Shown: positions 21,772 through 32,080 of the stretch, in pieces | Position numbering within the stretch: position 1 is the first letter of the stretch | Layout of the letters: every line of letters starts with the position of its first letter | NCBI GenBank assembly: GCA_963921195.1 | Contig: OY992536.1 | Span: forward strand, 289,683,530 to 289,747,529 | Reading direction: 5' to 3' | Source of the DNA: Pegoplata infirma | Taxonomy: Eukaryota > Arthropoda > Insecta > Diptera > Anthomyiidae | Length of the DNA: 64,000 nt | Made by a program: the position numbers and the translations under genes | The notes under the pieces: generated by a model | The model's input: the letters and a program-made list of their open reading frames with translations, nothing else | Database searches by the model: none | What the model was told of the DNA's origin: nothing

Positions 21772-22839
21772 ATAGAGAAACATAGAGGCGAAGGTGAAAG
21801 AAAAAACAATATTGCTATCTTTTTCTAATTTCTCACACGCACGTTGTCGATGTGAATTCACCACACAATACATGTTTACAAGTCGTACTTTGTCAACAAA
21901 TACATTTAAACAAGTTGTACTTTGACAACTCAATTTTTGACGCCTTCGCCTCTATGTTTCTCTATGGTAAAGATGATGATAGTTGTTGTTGTTTAACTTA
22001 TAACTAAAAATGAGTTACCAAATGTTTGTTTGTTTACACGTGGTTTCATTTTCTTTTATATGGTTGTGATTGTTTATGCTGAAATTTCGAACGCGGCAAC
22101 AAAAACATTTGTACAAAAAGAAGCATACTAATTACACTGTGCTACACCAAAAATATGCAGGGGTTCTCATATGAAAATTCGGGTTGGTTGGAGTCCATAG
22201 AGTACTGATATACTCATAGTTTTTCTGGGTCACTTCGTTAAGTACGTTTTGTATTGGCAAATGTGTTGAAAAACGGCAATTCTTAAATTACAACTTTAAA
22301 AAATTATTACTTTGTTAGTTTGCAACCGATTTTCGATTTTATGGATTTTTTTGAAAGGTATAAGTCTTACATTATAAACAAAACAAAAATATTAAAAATC
22401 GATCAAGAATTGGATGAGCTACGATCGTTTAAGTTAAAAAAAATCCCATTTTTTTAAAAATTTGTCATGTTCTTTATACTCTAAGTTGAAAGTGCATCAT
22501 TAAACATTTTTTTTTATATTTTTGTATAAAAGTATAGTAAAGTAGCTTTCCAAAACACCAAAAAACATAACAATCGGTTAAAAAATGAATGAGTTATGCT
22601 AAGTTTTGTGATAGGACATTTTTAATTTTTTTCAGAAATGCTTGTAATTCAGGTATTATTCATAAATCTTATTACTAGTAGTAATTTTATGTGCCTATGC
22701 ATATAAACAAGAGATGGTAATATAATAAGATTTGTGCGTGATTGACACATGATCACAAGTGAGCGTGATTGAAAATCAATTTTACTCACGTCGTTGTGAG
22801 TGAGTGTCAGTGGAATAAAAAAGTGTGAGTGAAATAAAA

Positions 22840-23740
22840 AAAAATTTCAGAACCCGTTCTGAAATTTTCCATTTTTTAAAAAAGTCAATTTATAAAAAAT
22901 CCGGCCACATTTGTTTATTTTTGTAAATTTTTTTTTAAAGATTAGATGTTTGTCTAAGAGATGGTCACGTGAGTGAATTTTAACTTTCACTCAATCACGA
23001 GCATAATTTTTCTTCTAACACTCACTCACAATCACGTGTGTAAATTTAATACAACTCACACTCACGTACGCCGATGCAAGAGTCACTCAAGCTAACGTTG
23101 ACTCACACTCACGATATTCTTATTTATACTAAAAATAATTTCAAAAATCTTTCAAAATTTTCAGCAAAATCTAAAATTTTACATTTGTTTTGATTTTTTC
23201 GGGACGAAATCTGAAGTTAAGCAAAATTTTACATTTTTTTTTGTTGCTTTTTTTGGAATGAAAGGAAATATGAAGAGAAAATAAATCACGCAAACTCACG
23301 CAAAAAAATCAACTCACGCTCACTCTTTCACGCAATAATCTTTCTCACAACGACTCACAATCACGTGAGTAAAATTGAATTCAGTCACACTCACGCTCTT
23401 ATCTGCTCATGTTCCCATCTCTAGTTTGTCTATCCACCAAAAAAACTGTAATATGTTTTTTTCGTTATTTTCGAGAAATCGCATTTGAATTTTGAATTTC
23501 ATGACAATTTGGTAATTTGCTAGTCATTCGCTACGTTGAAACAAGAAAATACAAGCAAATTACAAAATTGCTATGAAAATTAATATTCAAATGCGATTTT
23601 CTCAAAAAAACATATGTCTGAATTTATTTGTGTGGATAGACAAACATCTAAGCTTAAAAAAAGTGGCCGGGTTTTTGATTAATTGACTTTTTTTAAAAAT
23701 GCAAAAATTTCAGAACTAATTCTGAAAATTTTCCAAAAAA
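22840..23740. repeat. Inner hairpin of the foldback, interrupted by a hAT MITE
   Basis: The segment 22845-22955 (AAATCCGGCCAC, TTAGATGTTTGTC) is the reverse complement of 23632-23735 (GACAAACATCTAAGC, AGTGGCCGGGTTTTTGATTA). Between them, 23440-23640 folds again: GAGAAATCGCATTTGAAT and ATTCAAATGCGATTTTCTC. The 22956-23423 MITE entered the left arm. Confidence 0.55.
22956..23423. mobile_element. 468-bp TAGAGATG-group hAT-like MITE
   Basis: The left end AAGAGATGGTCACGTGA and right end ...GTTCCCATCTCTA are inverted. The 8-bp GTTTGTCT is exact at 22948-22955 and 23424-23431. The complementary hairpin arm at 23632 shows the undisturbed GTGGATAGACAAACATCT, an internal empty site confirming the insertion. 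CACGTGAGT and ACTCACGCTCACT words fill both ends. Confidence 0.7.
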
Positions 23741-25386
23741 AAAAAAAATAATCGATGTTTGAGATTGTGGTGCATTTCGTTTTAATTTAATAAATATTTA
23801 AACAAGGTAACTCAACACAAATTTTACCATTTTTCCAATATTTGACCTCCTAAGTCAAGTTTTTGAAAAATTTTAAAACCAAAAACGCAATTTTCTTAGT
23901 TCCATATAGGGCTATTCATACAACCTGTTCAGAAATTTACGGTACACATGTTTTTTTTTGCTGGATATTTGGTGTGGAATGCCTCATACGTTTATTTATA
24001 AATAGGTAAAATTTCCATCAAATGATCCTACAATTTTACCAATTTCGTTTCAAAAATGTTTGCAAAAGTACAACTTTTTCTGTCATAAAAATGTTGCAGG
24101 TATAACTTTTCAAAAAAGATTTTTTACTTAAACGAGCCTATTTTCAATCTATTCTCAATATTTTTGTTTTTAAGAAGTAACACTCATAGTTTTCAAACAA
24201 AACCAAAAAATTATAAATGGGATTTAGAAGCAACTGACACGCCCATTTTTTTTATTCCACTCACTCACAACCACGTGAGTAAAATTGATTTTCAATCACG
24301 CTCACTTGTGATCATGTGTCAATCACAAATCTAATTATGTTACCATCTCTTGTTTATATGCATAGGCACATAAAATTACTACTAGCAATAAGATTTATGA
24401 ATAATACCTGAATTACAAGCATTTCAGAAAAAAATTAAAAATGTCCTATCACAAGACTTAGCATAACTCATTCATTTTTTAACCGATTGTTATGTTTTTT
24501 GGTGTTTTGGAAAGCTACTTTACTATACTTTTATACAAAAATATAAAAAAAAATGTTTAATGATGCACTTTCAACTTAGAGTATAAAGAACATTAAAAAT
24601 TTTTAAAAAAATTGGATTTTTTTTAACTTAAACGATCATAGCTCAGCTAATTCTTAATCGATTTTTAATATTTTTGTTTTGTTTAAAAGGTAAGACTTAC
24701 ACCTTTCAAAAAAATCCATAAAATCGAAAATCGGTTGCAAACTAACAAAGTAATAATTTTTTAAATTTGTAATTTAAGAATTGCCGTTTTTCAACACATT
24801 TGCCAATAAAAAACGTACTTAACGAAGTGATCCAGAAAAACTATGAGTATATCAGTACTCTATGGACTCCAACCAACCCGAATTTTCATATGAGAACCCC
24901 TGCATATTTTATTTTTGGTCATTTGTAGCACAGTGTTATTTGTGTTTATTTTAAAATTGTGAATGTAAAAAGTTAATTAAAGTTATTTTGTGCAAATTAT
25001 TAACGAAAAGTGCGCCCACGATATGTAAAGAAAAATTGGTGGCAAATGCTTGACGTTTAGTAAAATGGCAAATTTGCCAAATACCCAACTAAAAAAGGCA
25101 AATTTAATCGTCACTGTGAAAACCCTAATTATTTTTATTCTATGTATGCCTTGGTTAATATTGTGGAGGGTATTCATAGATTCGGCCAAGTCGAATTTAA
25201 ATTTTCTACTTGTTTTTCTTATCAAATGTGCGGAATAGTATACAATTTCTTTCGACTTCATGAGAGAACTAAAAATTAGATTCTTAATCGAATACAAGAA
25301 GAAAGAAGTATAGAATTTTTTTTTTACCTGTTTTTTTAAGAATACCTGCTAAACGGCTGAGTGGCTCACATTTGTGAACTGCGTAT

Positions 25387-25750
25387 TAGCTGGTCCCAAA
25401 ATCACGAAATTTTGGAATTTCTTTATGGCATATCCCTTGGTACAAAAAAAATATTTTTTTTTGAGAAACTTTAAAAAAATATGTACTAAATTACATATTG
25501 TCATAATTACAAAATGTTGTGCTGGAGCCAAATTTTTTATGAATACTTTGTAAACATATTTTCTTCTTGTACTTTTGGCACCAATTTTAAAAATAAAAAA
25601 AAAAATATTTTTACGGATGCAATCTTTAAGTGCTGGTTGCGCCCTGAAGATGACCTCCAAATTTTTTTATTTTTTTCCCCAGTAATCGGTCCGTCAATAA
25701 GCATCGATCTAGGGGTATGCCTAAAAAATTTTCATTGTCAGGACACGCTA
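25387..25750. mobile_element. 364-bp hAT-like MITE with TAGC...GTCC ends
   Basis: The left end TAGCTGGTCCCAAAATCACG and right end TTGTCAGGACACGCTA correspond to the ends of the 60641-61906 element, and the bodies share GCCCTGAAGATGA(C/T)CTCCAAA and CAATAAGCATC. The flanks CTGCGTAT and CTGCAACA agree only at their first four bases, so the TSD is decayed or the ends are slightly off. Confidence 0.5.
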
Positions 25751-25917
25751 CTGCAACACTCATTTTTTTGCTCAAGATAACTCAAGATTTTTTCGAAATT
25801 TATTATATTTTTGCAGTATATTAAGATTTAACATACTGCTTAAATATTTGGCTTTTCGCTTTATAAGGGTCCCTATAGAATCTGTAACATTTTTTTTATT
25901 TACCATGATAATATTTT

Positions 25918-26430
25918 TAGGCTGGTGTTTACTTTTAATAGTGACGCAGGACGTCACCTCACTCAGTTTGATTATATAAGCTAAGGACTAAAAATAAGAA
26001 TACTGTTTTCATTTCCTTAAAACCAAAAAGATAATAACTCACCTTCTGGTGAATAAAAAAGTTTTTTACCAGCTGAGGAAAAAAACGTAACATAACTATT
26101 TCTCATTAAATTTTTGTTTCATAAATTTTTTTCATAATATTGTTTTTTTTTTTGCAACCAACATTTTTTTTCATCAAAACTTTTTTTCATCAAAAAAATT
26201 TTTTTTTATCAAAATTTTTTTTATCCAAATTTTTTTTATCATCAATTTGTTTTTTTGTCAACAAGGTTTTTTTTAGCAAAAACTTTGTTTCATTAAATTC
26301 TTTTACATCAAATTTTTTTCACAAACTTTTTTATCAAATTTTTTGTTTTCATCAAAAACTTTTTTATTCAAATTTTTAAAAAACCTTTTTTTTACAAACT
26401 CTGAAATTCTTCTGACATAAAACATTTCGT
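25918..26430 (-). mobile_element. HINE-d copy, 5' part missing
   Basis: From left to right: CCATGATAATATTTTTAGGC, GACGCAGGACGTCACCTCA, AAACCAAAAAGATAATAACTC, the TTCTGGTGAATAAA / TTTACCAGCTGAGG zone, then the T-rich (T)nCATCAAA array at 26105-26400. The right half, with the GGACCCC block present in other copies, is lost after about 26430. Confidence 0.55.
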
Positions 26431-26501
26431 GTATTGTGGATGGTTGTACGTAGGCATTCTCTATACCATCTTCAAAGAGCTTTCAAAAGATTCGAATGAT
26501 A

Positions 26502-26988
26502 CACTCAAAAAAAACCTTAAAATTGCAAGAAAAACTTGTAACTTTTTTTGCTACCTCCTATTTGACAAAAATTCCTAGTAATTTTACAAGCTTTTTACCA
26601 ATAATTTTGTAATTTTACAAGCATTTTACCAAAAAAAAATTGTAAATTTACCATTTTTTTGACGCGATAAAACTTACAAGGAGGTTTCGTGTCTTTACTA
26701 AATTTTTTGCTACCTCCTATTTTACGAGAATTCCTAGTATAAATTACAAGCTTTTTTGTAATTTTACAAGATTTTTACCAATAAATTTGTAAATTTACAA
26801 CTTTTTTTTTGGCGAAATAAAACTTACAATAAATTCTCGTAAATTTACTATTTACTATATAAAATTACAAACAAAAAATGTAAATTTTGATTGAAAATAA
26901 TTTGTTAAAAAACACGGAAAAATGTCAAATATTGGTAAAATGGGATTACAAGATTTTTTTCTTGTAATTTGACAAGGTTTTTTTAGTG
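26502..26988. mobile_element. Repeat E MITE, intact copy with TA flanks
   Basis: The ends CACTCAAAAAAAACCTT and AAGGTTTTTTTAGTG are inverted and lie between TA dinucleotides. The body repeats GCTACCTCCTATTT and TTCCTAGTA twice, alternating with TTTTACAAG(C/A)TTTTTACCAA, so the element is internally duplicated. It has no coding content. This copy defines the ends of the E family seen at 6860, 33225, 37346, 43250 and 45620. Confidence 0.6.
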
Positions 26989-26994
26989 TATTCT

Positions 26995-27320
26995 TTGTGA
27001 TGTCCTAAACCGATATTTCGATGCGTTACACACGGTAACTTTATAATACAATAAATACAACTTTCCTTCTTAACTATCAATGGGTTAATAATTTTGCAAC
27101 TGATATTTGGTGAAAACTTTCGATTGTAGCCCAATTTCTTAAATTTTGCGATATTATGAATTAAAACTTGGAGATTCAAGAAATTAAATCCCCTCATGTT
27201 GTTCTAAAAAGTCCGTTCGTATTCAGAGAACAAAACAACTTTTTATTATAATTTTTTTGAAAAACTTTAAGTAAAAACAAGTTAGAGTGTTAAATTCGGC
27301 TATGCCTAATCTTGTTTAGC
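26995..27320 (-). mobile_element. Decayed HINE-b fragments
   Basis: Two short pieces remain on the minus strand. One is ACCGATATTTCGATGCGTTA (about 27010), matching the 5' block of HINE-b. The other is AACAAGTTAGAGTGTTAAAT with GGCTATGCC (27284-27312), matching the 3' end. The order does not fit a simple linear copy, so they may come from separate elements or a rearranged one. Confidence 0.35.
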
Positions 27321-27412
27321 CTTAAAAATTGGGGACACTTTTTCCTCTCGATAAATATTGGCAAATTGATTTATTATTATTTTTGCACATAAGTAACACA
27401 ATTTATTTTTTT

Positions 27413-28580
27413 TATACCCTCCACTCTAGTGATAGAGGGTATATATAAGTTTGTCATTCCGTTTGTAACACATCGAAATATTGGTCTAGGACCCCATAAA
27501 GTATATATATTCATGATCCTTGATCGATTTTAAGTCGATCTAGCGATGTCCGTCCGTCCGTCCGTCCGTCCGTCTGTCTGTCTGTCCGTTGAAAACACGC
27601 TAACTTTTGAAAGACTTTACGGAGGCTCCTGAAGTTTGACATATATGTTCTTCATTTACCGGGTCAGGTTGGTATTGCAATCCAGCGAAATCGGTCCAGT
27701 GGTTCAAAAGTTATGAGCAAAATAGTAAATTTCGGGAAGGGTATTTTTCGAATTTACAAGATTAAAGCCACTATAACTTTCGAAAGACAATTCTGAGGGG
27801 ACTGAAGCTTAGCATATATATTTGTGGTTCCCCAAGGCTGTTTGGTTTTGAATTTCAGAAAAATCGGTTCAGTGGTTCAAAAGTTATAAGCAATGCACTG
27901 AATTTCAGATTTGTTTCACCTTAAACTGTTGAAAACTCGTTAAACAAGTTTTAATAGCATGGTGAAATACCAGTTTTGTAAAACTTGTTGTTGTTTGTTT
28001 TCTTGTCGTGGGGTGCAGTTTAGTTGTTAGACAAGTAAATATTTGTTATTGTTAGTGTAACTGTATGTAACGGGAAAAAATCAAATAAAGTATGTGTATG
28101 ATTGAATATTAATTTGTTTTTGGTTTTTAAAGAAAAGGATGGTAATATAAAAAGAGGAAAATATGTGAAATATGTAGTTTTTTTTTTTGTATTACATATA
28201 TGTATGTAGGTATAAAACAACAAAAATATTTTACAAAGTAATTTGTTACTCAAAGAATTTGTACACTAAAAAAAATTTACACTCAAAAAAAAATTTACAC
28301 TCAAAAAAAAATGTTACACTCAAAAAAAAAATTTACACATTATTATTTTTTTTTAATGAAATGGCAGACTCGAAAAAAAGTTGACAGTCAAAAAAATTGT
28401 ACACTCAAAAAAATTTGATTGATTAAAAGAAAGTTTGACTTAAAATAATATACATACATATTTCTAATAAAAAATTTGTAATGCAATTTTTTTAAATTTT
28501 TTTTGGAAAATTACTATCAGATAACATTGTGGAGGGTATTCATAGATTCGACCAAGTCGAATTAAATTTTTCTACGTGTT
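27413..28580 (+). mobile_element. HINE-a, complete copy
   Basis: This copy has every module without interruption: the 5' hairpin TATACCCTCCACTCTAGTGA...AGAGGGTATA, CTAGGACCCCATAAAG, TCGATCTAGCGATG, a GTCC/GTCT core (27547-27591), the repeated GGTCCAGTGGTTCAAAAG block (27693 and a variant at 27862), a 17-bp minisatellite (28261-28415) and the 3' hairpin ATTCGACCAAGTCGAAT followed by CTACGTGTT. It is about 1.17 kb, with no ORF, and serves here as the reference for the split copies. HINE-type elements rely on a Helentron Rep/helicase in trans, which is not in the window. Confidence 0.7.
28261..28415. repeat. ACACTCAAAAAAAAATTT minisatellite in HINE-a
   Basis: About seven to nine imperfect units of 16-18 bp, each with (T)ACACTCAAAAAAAAATTT or a close variant. 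Related arrays occupy the same position in the HINE-a copies at 15115-15320, 41955-42140 / 42235-42420 and 50310-50520. The unit equals the terminal sequence of the ACACTCAAAA MITEs. Confidence 0.6.
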
Positions 28581-28599
28581 TTTTTTTTTGCTTTTTGTA

Positions 28600-28795
28600 G
28601 ATATTAGACATTTGAAGAGAAAATAAATCGCGCTAACTTTCGCAAAAAAAAACCTACTCAGGCACACATACTCACTCAAAAATCTTACTCACGCAATTTT
28701 TTTTCCACTTGCTCACAACCACATGAGTAAAATTGAGTTTCAGTCACATTCACTCGTGACCAACCGTGAATCACGTACTAATCTGTTCATATGCC
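28600..28795. repeat. Half of a TAGAGATG-group hAT MITE
   Basis: Words such as CTCACTCAAAAATC, CTTACTCACGCAAT, GCTCACAACCACATGAGT and TTCAGTCACATTCACTCG follow the right half of the 22956-23423 element in the same order. The CATCTCTA terminus and a left half are not visible. Confidence 0.45.
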
Positions 28796-29965
28796 AATTT
28801 GGGTTACCAAAATGTAATCCTCTATCTGTGTTGCCAGGTACTTTTTTTTCTGCCCCTTAAAAAACTTTCAAAAATCCCCCGATTAGGGCGATTTTCAAAA
28901 AAAAAACCCAAAACTTTTTTAAGTTAAGAAAATTTCGTTTTTTGCTAGTTTTTTAGGGTCCGCCTTACAAAATGCCAAAAAAACCCCTAGATTTAAGCGA
29001 TTTTGGAAATAAAAGCCCTTAAAATTTAAACTTAAAAAATACAGATATTTAATACTTAAATTCTGAAGATAAATCAATATTAAAATTATGTAAATTACCG
29101 AAAAACACCAAACAAAAATATTATTAACAACTTAAATGGGTCATTCTTTGTCAAGTCAATCAAAAATAGATAAACCTTTTTTCGACCCCCTCCAATTTTT
29201 GATAAAATTTGGTTTAGTTTTTACACAAATTGTGCATCCTAAATAAAACCTTTGTCCAACTTATAGCGGTTGTTTAACTTATAGCGGTTGTAATTTTGTT
29301 CAAGAAAATTTTCTAATTTTTTTTTTTCTAAGTGTTTATTTTTTAGTTTTTCAATAAAATTTATTTATTTGTTTTATTAAATGACAGAGAATTTAGTAAA
29401 ACCATCCATTACAGCATAATAGTCTGCTTAAATTTTGCAAATTAAAACTGAAAGTTGTTTTACAAATTTTTCGACAGTTTTTTTTTTTCTAATTGTATGT
29501 GTAACTGAAAAACTGACAGAGAAATTTTCAGGATTCACCCCGAATTTTTTTCGAAAACTTTTTTGTTTTTAGTAGGATTGTAAAGCATATGAAGAGTTCA
29601 CTCAAAATATTTTGTAGGCAAAAACAAATGAAAAACACATCTAAAACCAGTGAATAATCAATTGAAAACCATCCCAGTAATTATTCATTTGTTTTAACAA
29701 ACATCAACACTTATTTTTTACTGCTGAAAAATTTTCTAAAATAAATAACATTAAACATTAAAAAATTACGTTTTTTCATTCAAGTTTGCCAACAAATTCG
29801 AAAAAAATAACCTACGAAAACATTGAAAATTAATGATAGTTCTGTTATTTTTACCAACAAATTCCAAAAAAATAACCTACGAAAACATTAAAAATTAACG
29901 ATTTCGTAGGTTTTTTTTTACAATTTTCTATTGAAATATTTTTTTAAAAATTTTTAATAAAATTT

Positions 29966-30034
29966 TGGGGAATCGATCCCGCAATCAACTACATTCTGGC
30001 CAGACACTCTACCCATCGTGCCAAAGTCACTTGA
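29966..30034 (-). pseudogene. tRNA-like Pol III unit (SINE head or tRNA pseudogene)
   Basis: Read on the minus strand, TGGCACGATGGGTAGAG fits the tRNA A box with one mismatch. GGATCGATTCC, 29 bp further on, is a perfect B-box match to GGWTCGANTCC. The 3' side is soon followed by T-runs. A full cloverleaf does not close: the T-stem keeps three of five pairs and no acceptor partner is visible. It is therefore a tRNA-derived unit and not a working tRNA. Confidence 0.5.
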
Positions 30035-30336
30035 TACAAACACGTTTTTATATTTCTATAAATAATTTTTTTAATTTTTTTTTCTACAAAAAAATAACCT
30101 AATTGTGTACACTCAGAAGAAAAACTCTGTCAAAAAATCTGTAAAACGACTTTCAATTTAAATTAGCAATCTTTTAGCAGATTGTTCTGCTGAGAAGGAT
30201 ATTTTTAGTAAAATCTCTGTCATTCAGTTTAAGAAAATAACAGACATTTTATTATGTTTATACTGATTTTGTTTGCTGAATTTCATTATTTTTTCAAGAA
30301 ATTTTTTTATATAAAAAAAAAAGCAGAACAGATTGT

Positions 30337-30446
30337 CAGCAGATTGCTCTGCTGAAATCAGCAGATTGCTCTGCTAAAATCAGCAGATTGTTCTGCTGAA
30401 ATCAGCAGATTATTCTGCTGAAATCAGCAGATTGTTCTGCTAAAAT
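30337..30446. repeat. 22-bp palindromic minisatellite, five units
   Basis: Five consecutive 22-bp units, CAGCAGATTGTTCTGCTGAAAT with one or two substitutions each, start at 30337, 30359, 30381, 30403 and 30425. Each unit holds the palindrome AGCAGA...TCTGCT. Isolated units lie at 30173-30192, 30637-30653 and 30690-30708, flanking the array and the tRNA-like unit. Confidence 0.8.
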
Positions 30447-30502
30447 CAGCAGATGTCGAACAACACACATGTTTAATAACTAAAACGCCAGATAAAAGTA
30501 TA

Positions 30503-30580
30503 AGCTTCCGTAGCCTAGTGGTTAAGAAGTGTACTTTCAAATCGGAAGGTGGCGAGTTCGATGCTGGCTGGCGGCGTATG
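30503..30580 (+). pseudogene. tRNA-like Pol III unit with terminator
   Basis: TAGCCTAGTGG (30511-30521) is a perfect match to the A box TRGCNNAGYNG, and AGTTCGATGCT (30555-30565) is a close B box. Between them, ACTTTC/GAAGGT can pair as an anticodon-like stem with a non-canonical loop. A run of nine T at 30581-30589 would end Pol III transcription. Acceptor strands do not pair, so this is a tRNA-derived SINE-like unit. It diverges from the minus-strand unit at 29966-30034. Confidence 0.5.
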
Positions 30581-31294
30581 TTTTTTTTTGTTATATTTAT
30601 TCACCTCTTATGACAGATATTTAGCAAACCGTGTCTGCTAAAATCAGCAGATCTCTCATATGGCTCAAAATGGGTGTATTTTCAGCAGATTTTTCTGCTG
30701 ATTGGACAGAGAATTTATTTTGAGTGTAGGTAAAAACAAATGATCTCATTAAAAAATACCAACAATTTAAAAAAAAATTACTTACAAAAATCATTAAAAA
30801 TTTTAAGAATAATCAGTAGTTTTTACTTACAGAACAAAATTAAATGACTTTAAAAATTAAATGTTAATGAAAGTCTTTATATTTTAGTGTGTTGTTTTTG
30901 AAACAAAGGACAGAAGTAGTCATTAATAAAAACTGAACATCAAATAAATGTTTTTTCTTTTAAAAACGACTAAAAGTAAAATTTTTAAATAAACTACAAA
31001 CAGTTAATGACATAATTTTTTGAGTGTTTTAAAACAAAATAAACTGGACTCTGTAGGTACAATCGAACATTTAATGTTTAATTTAGAAGGTGCAAGAGTG
31101 TTGCCATTTTAAGATTCTGGGCTAAATTGTGACCATCCGTAATTTCGGCCCCTGTTGACTTTCAGGACTGAAAATTTGTATTTGTCAGTGGAAAACTGTT
31201 TAGTTCATTTTAACAACTAAAGCAAATTTCATCAATATCAAAGGGGTCAAGAAAATTCATTATTGATTTCACGGAGAACGACTCACATACTTAC

Positions 31295-31680
31295 TACACT
31301 CAAAAAATTATGTAGGTAAATTCCAGTGAATATTCACTTAAAACAAATGAAATTTTATTTAAAAACCATTCCACTGTTTTTTCATTTAAAATAAAAACAC
31401 ATTATAGTCAATTTTAAATGTTAATTTAATGACTAACCAAAACATTAAAAAAATAGTGAATATTCACTTATTTTGTAGTGAAAAACAGTAAAACTATAGA
31501 AGAATTCTTTACTACCCAAAAAAAATCATTTTTAAGACAGTAAATTATTTTTTTTAAACTACAGAAATAGTAAAAAAATTAAATCCTTTATAATAAAACT
31601 GACTTTTCTTTTAAAATAACTTTACTTATTACTTTTTAAAATAACCTACAAACAGTTAATGATATAATTTTCTTAGTGTA
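31295..31680. mobile_element. Family-G MITE with ACACTCAAAA ends
   Basis: The ends TACACTCAAAAAATTATGTAGG and ATATAATTTTCTTAGTGTA are inverted and include the flanking TA. The interior has CAGTGAATATTCACTTAAAA, its inverted partner near 31450, and AACCTACAAACAGTTAATGA. No coding content. Confidence 0.55.
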
Positions 31681-32080
31681 GATGTTATCAGAAATATCTA
31701 GCACATCATCACAGGAATGAGATATACCCATTTCCTTTTGGTATCAAAAATTATTTTTAAAAGTACTTTTAAATACAAGATTTTTATTTAAAAATTTTTT
31801 TAGAACAAAAAAATCCATACAGAACAAAAATTCTTAAAAATTAGCTTAAATAATCGTTAATGGATCAAAAAAAAATAATAAAGGTTGTTTTTAAAAAAGA
31901 TTTTTTTACATTGGACCACATTAAAATTTTTTTTAAATACCCCCAAAATTTTTTTTAAAAAAACCCCTTAAAAAACCCCAAAATAATAATACCAATTTTT
32001 ACCCCCTCAAAAAATCCCAAATGAGAAAAAAACCCTAAACCTGGGGGGGGAACCCCTAATCTGGCAACACTGTCCTCTAT

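Larger units (their letters stand above)
22135..24935. mobile_element. 2.8-kb foldback element with CACTGTGCTACA ends
   Basis: The ends CACTGTGCTACA and TTTGTAGCACAGTG are inverted, with TTA on both sides (22132-22134, 24936-24938). The arms are about 680 bp (22135-22820 and 24245-24935): GGGGTTCTCATATGAAAATT, GGAGTCCATAGAGTACTGAT, TGCCTATGCATATAAACAAG and TTTCAATCACGCTCACTTG appear in reverse order at the right. The arms include a TAGAGATG-type segment. CACTG ends with 3-bp TSDs resemble EnSpm/CACTA elements, but no transposase is present. Confidence 0.6.
17938..25214 (+). mobile_element. HINE-a copy expanded to 7.3 kb by nested elements
   Basis: The 5' end is the hairpin TATACCCTCCACTCTAGTGA...AGAGGGTATATATAAG with CATTCCGTTTGTAACACATT and CTAGGACCCCATAAAGTATAT. 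This is cut at 18030 and resumes at 20500 with ATATATATTCATGATCC, the TCGATCTAGCGATGTCCGTC core (20544-20600) and AAAACACGCTAACTTTTGAA. After further insertions (21255-21771, 22135-24935) the 3' end appears at 25163-25214: GTGGAGGGTATTCATAG, the TTCGGCCAAGTCGAAT hairpin and CTACTTGTT. Removing the three insertions gives a body of about 1.5 kb. No ORF. Confidence 0.6.
30109..30727. mobile_element. ACACTCA MITE carrying a 22-bp minisatellite and tRNA-like unit
   Basis: The ends ACACTCAGAAGAAAAACTCT and AGAGAATTTATTTTGAGTGT are inverted, including CTCTGTC / GACAGAG just inside, and both are flanked by TA. The interior contains repeated AGCAGATTGTTCTGCT palindromes on both sides and a tRNA-like sequence at 30503-30580. 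Confidence 0.55.
29599..31028. mobile_element. Family-G MITE, expanded by insertion
   Basis: The left end CACTCAAAATATTTTGTAGG and right end AATGACATAATTTTTTGAGTG match those of the 31295-31680 copy. The interior shares CATTTGTTTTAA / TTAAAACAAATG and AACAGTTAATGA blocks. ATAACCTACGAAAACATT occurs twice (about 29810 and 29873), a local duplication of about 64 bp. The 30109-30727 element sits inside. Confidence 0.45.
28826..32072. mobile_element. 3.2-kb hAT-type composite element, TSD TCCTCTAT
   Basis: The ends CTGTGTTGCCAG and CTGGCAACACTG are inverted with one mismatch, and TCCTCTAT is exact on both sides (28818-28825 and 32073-32080). CAGTGTTGCCA-type ends with an 8-bp TSD fit hAT. The outer parts (to about 29090 and from about 31900) are rich in AAAAACCCC words. 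The inside is a stack of later insertions: a family-G element (29599-31028), a CACTCA element (30109-30727) with minisatellite and tRNA-like unit, and a second family-G copy (31295-31680). No transposase frame was found. Confidence 0.7.
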
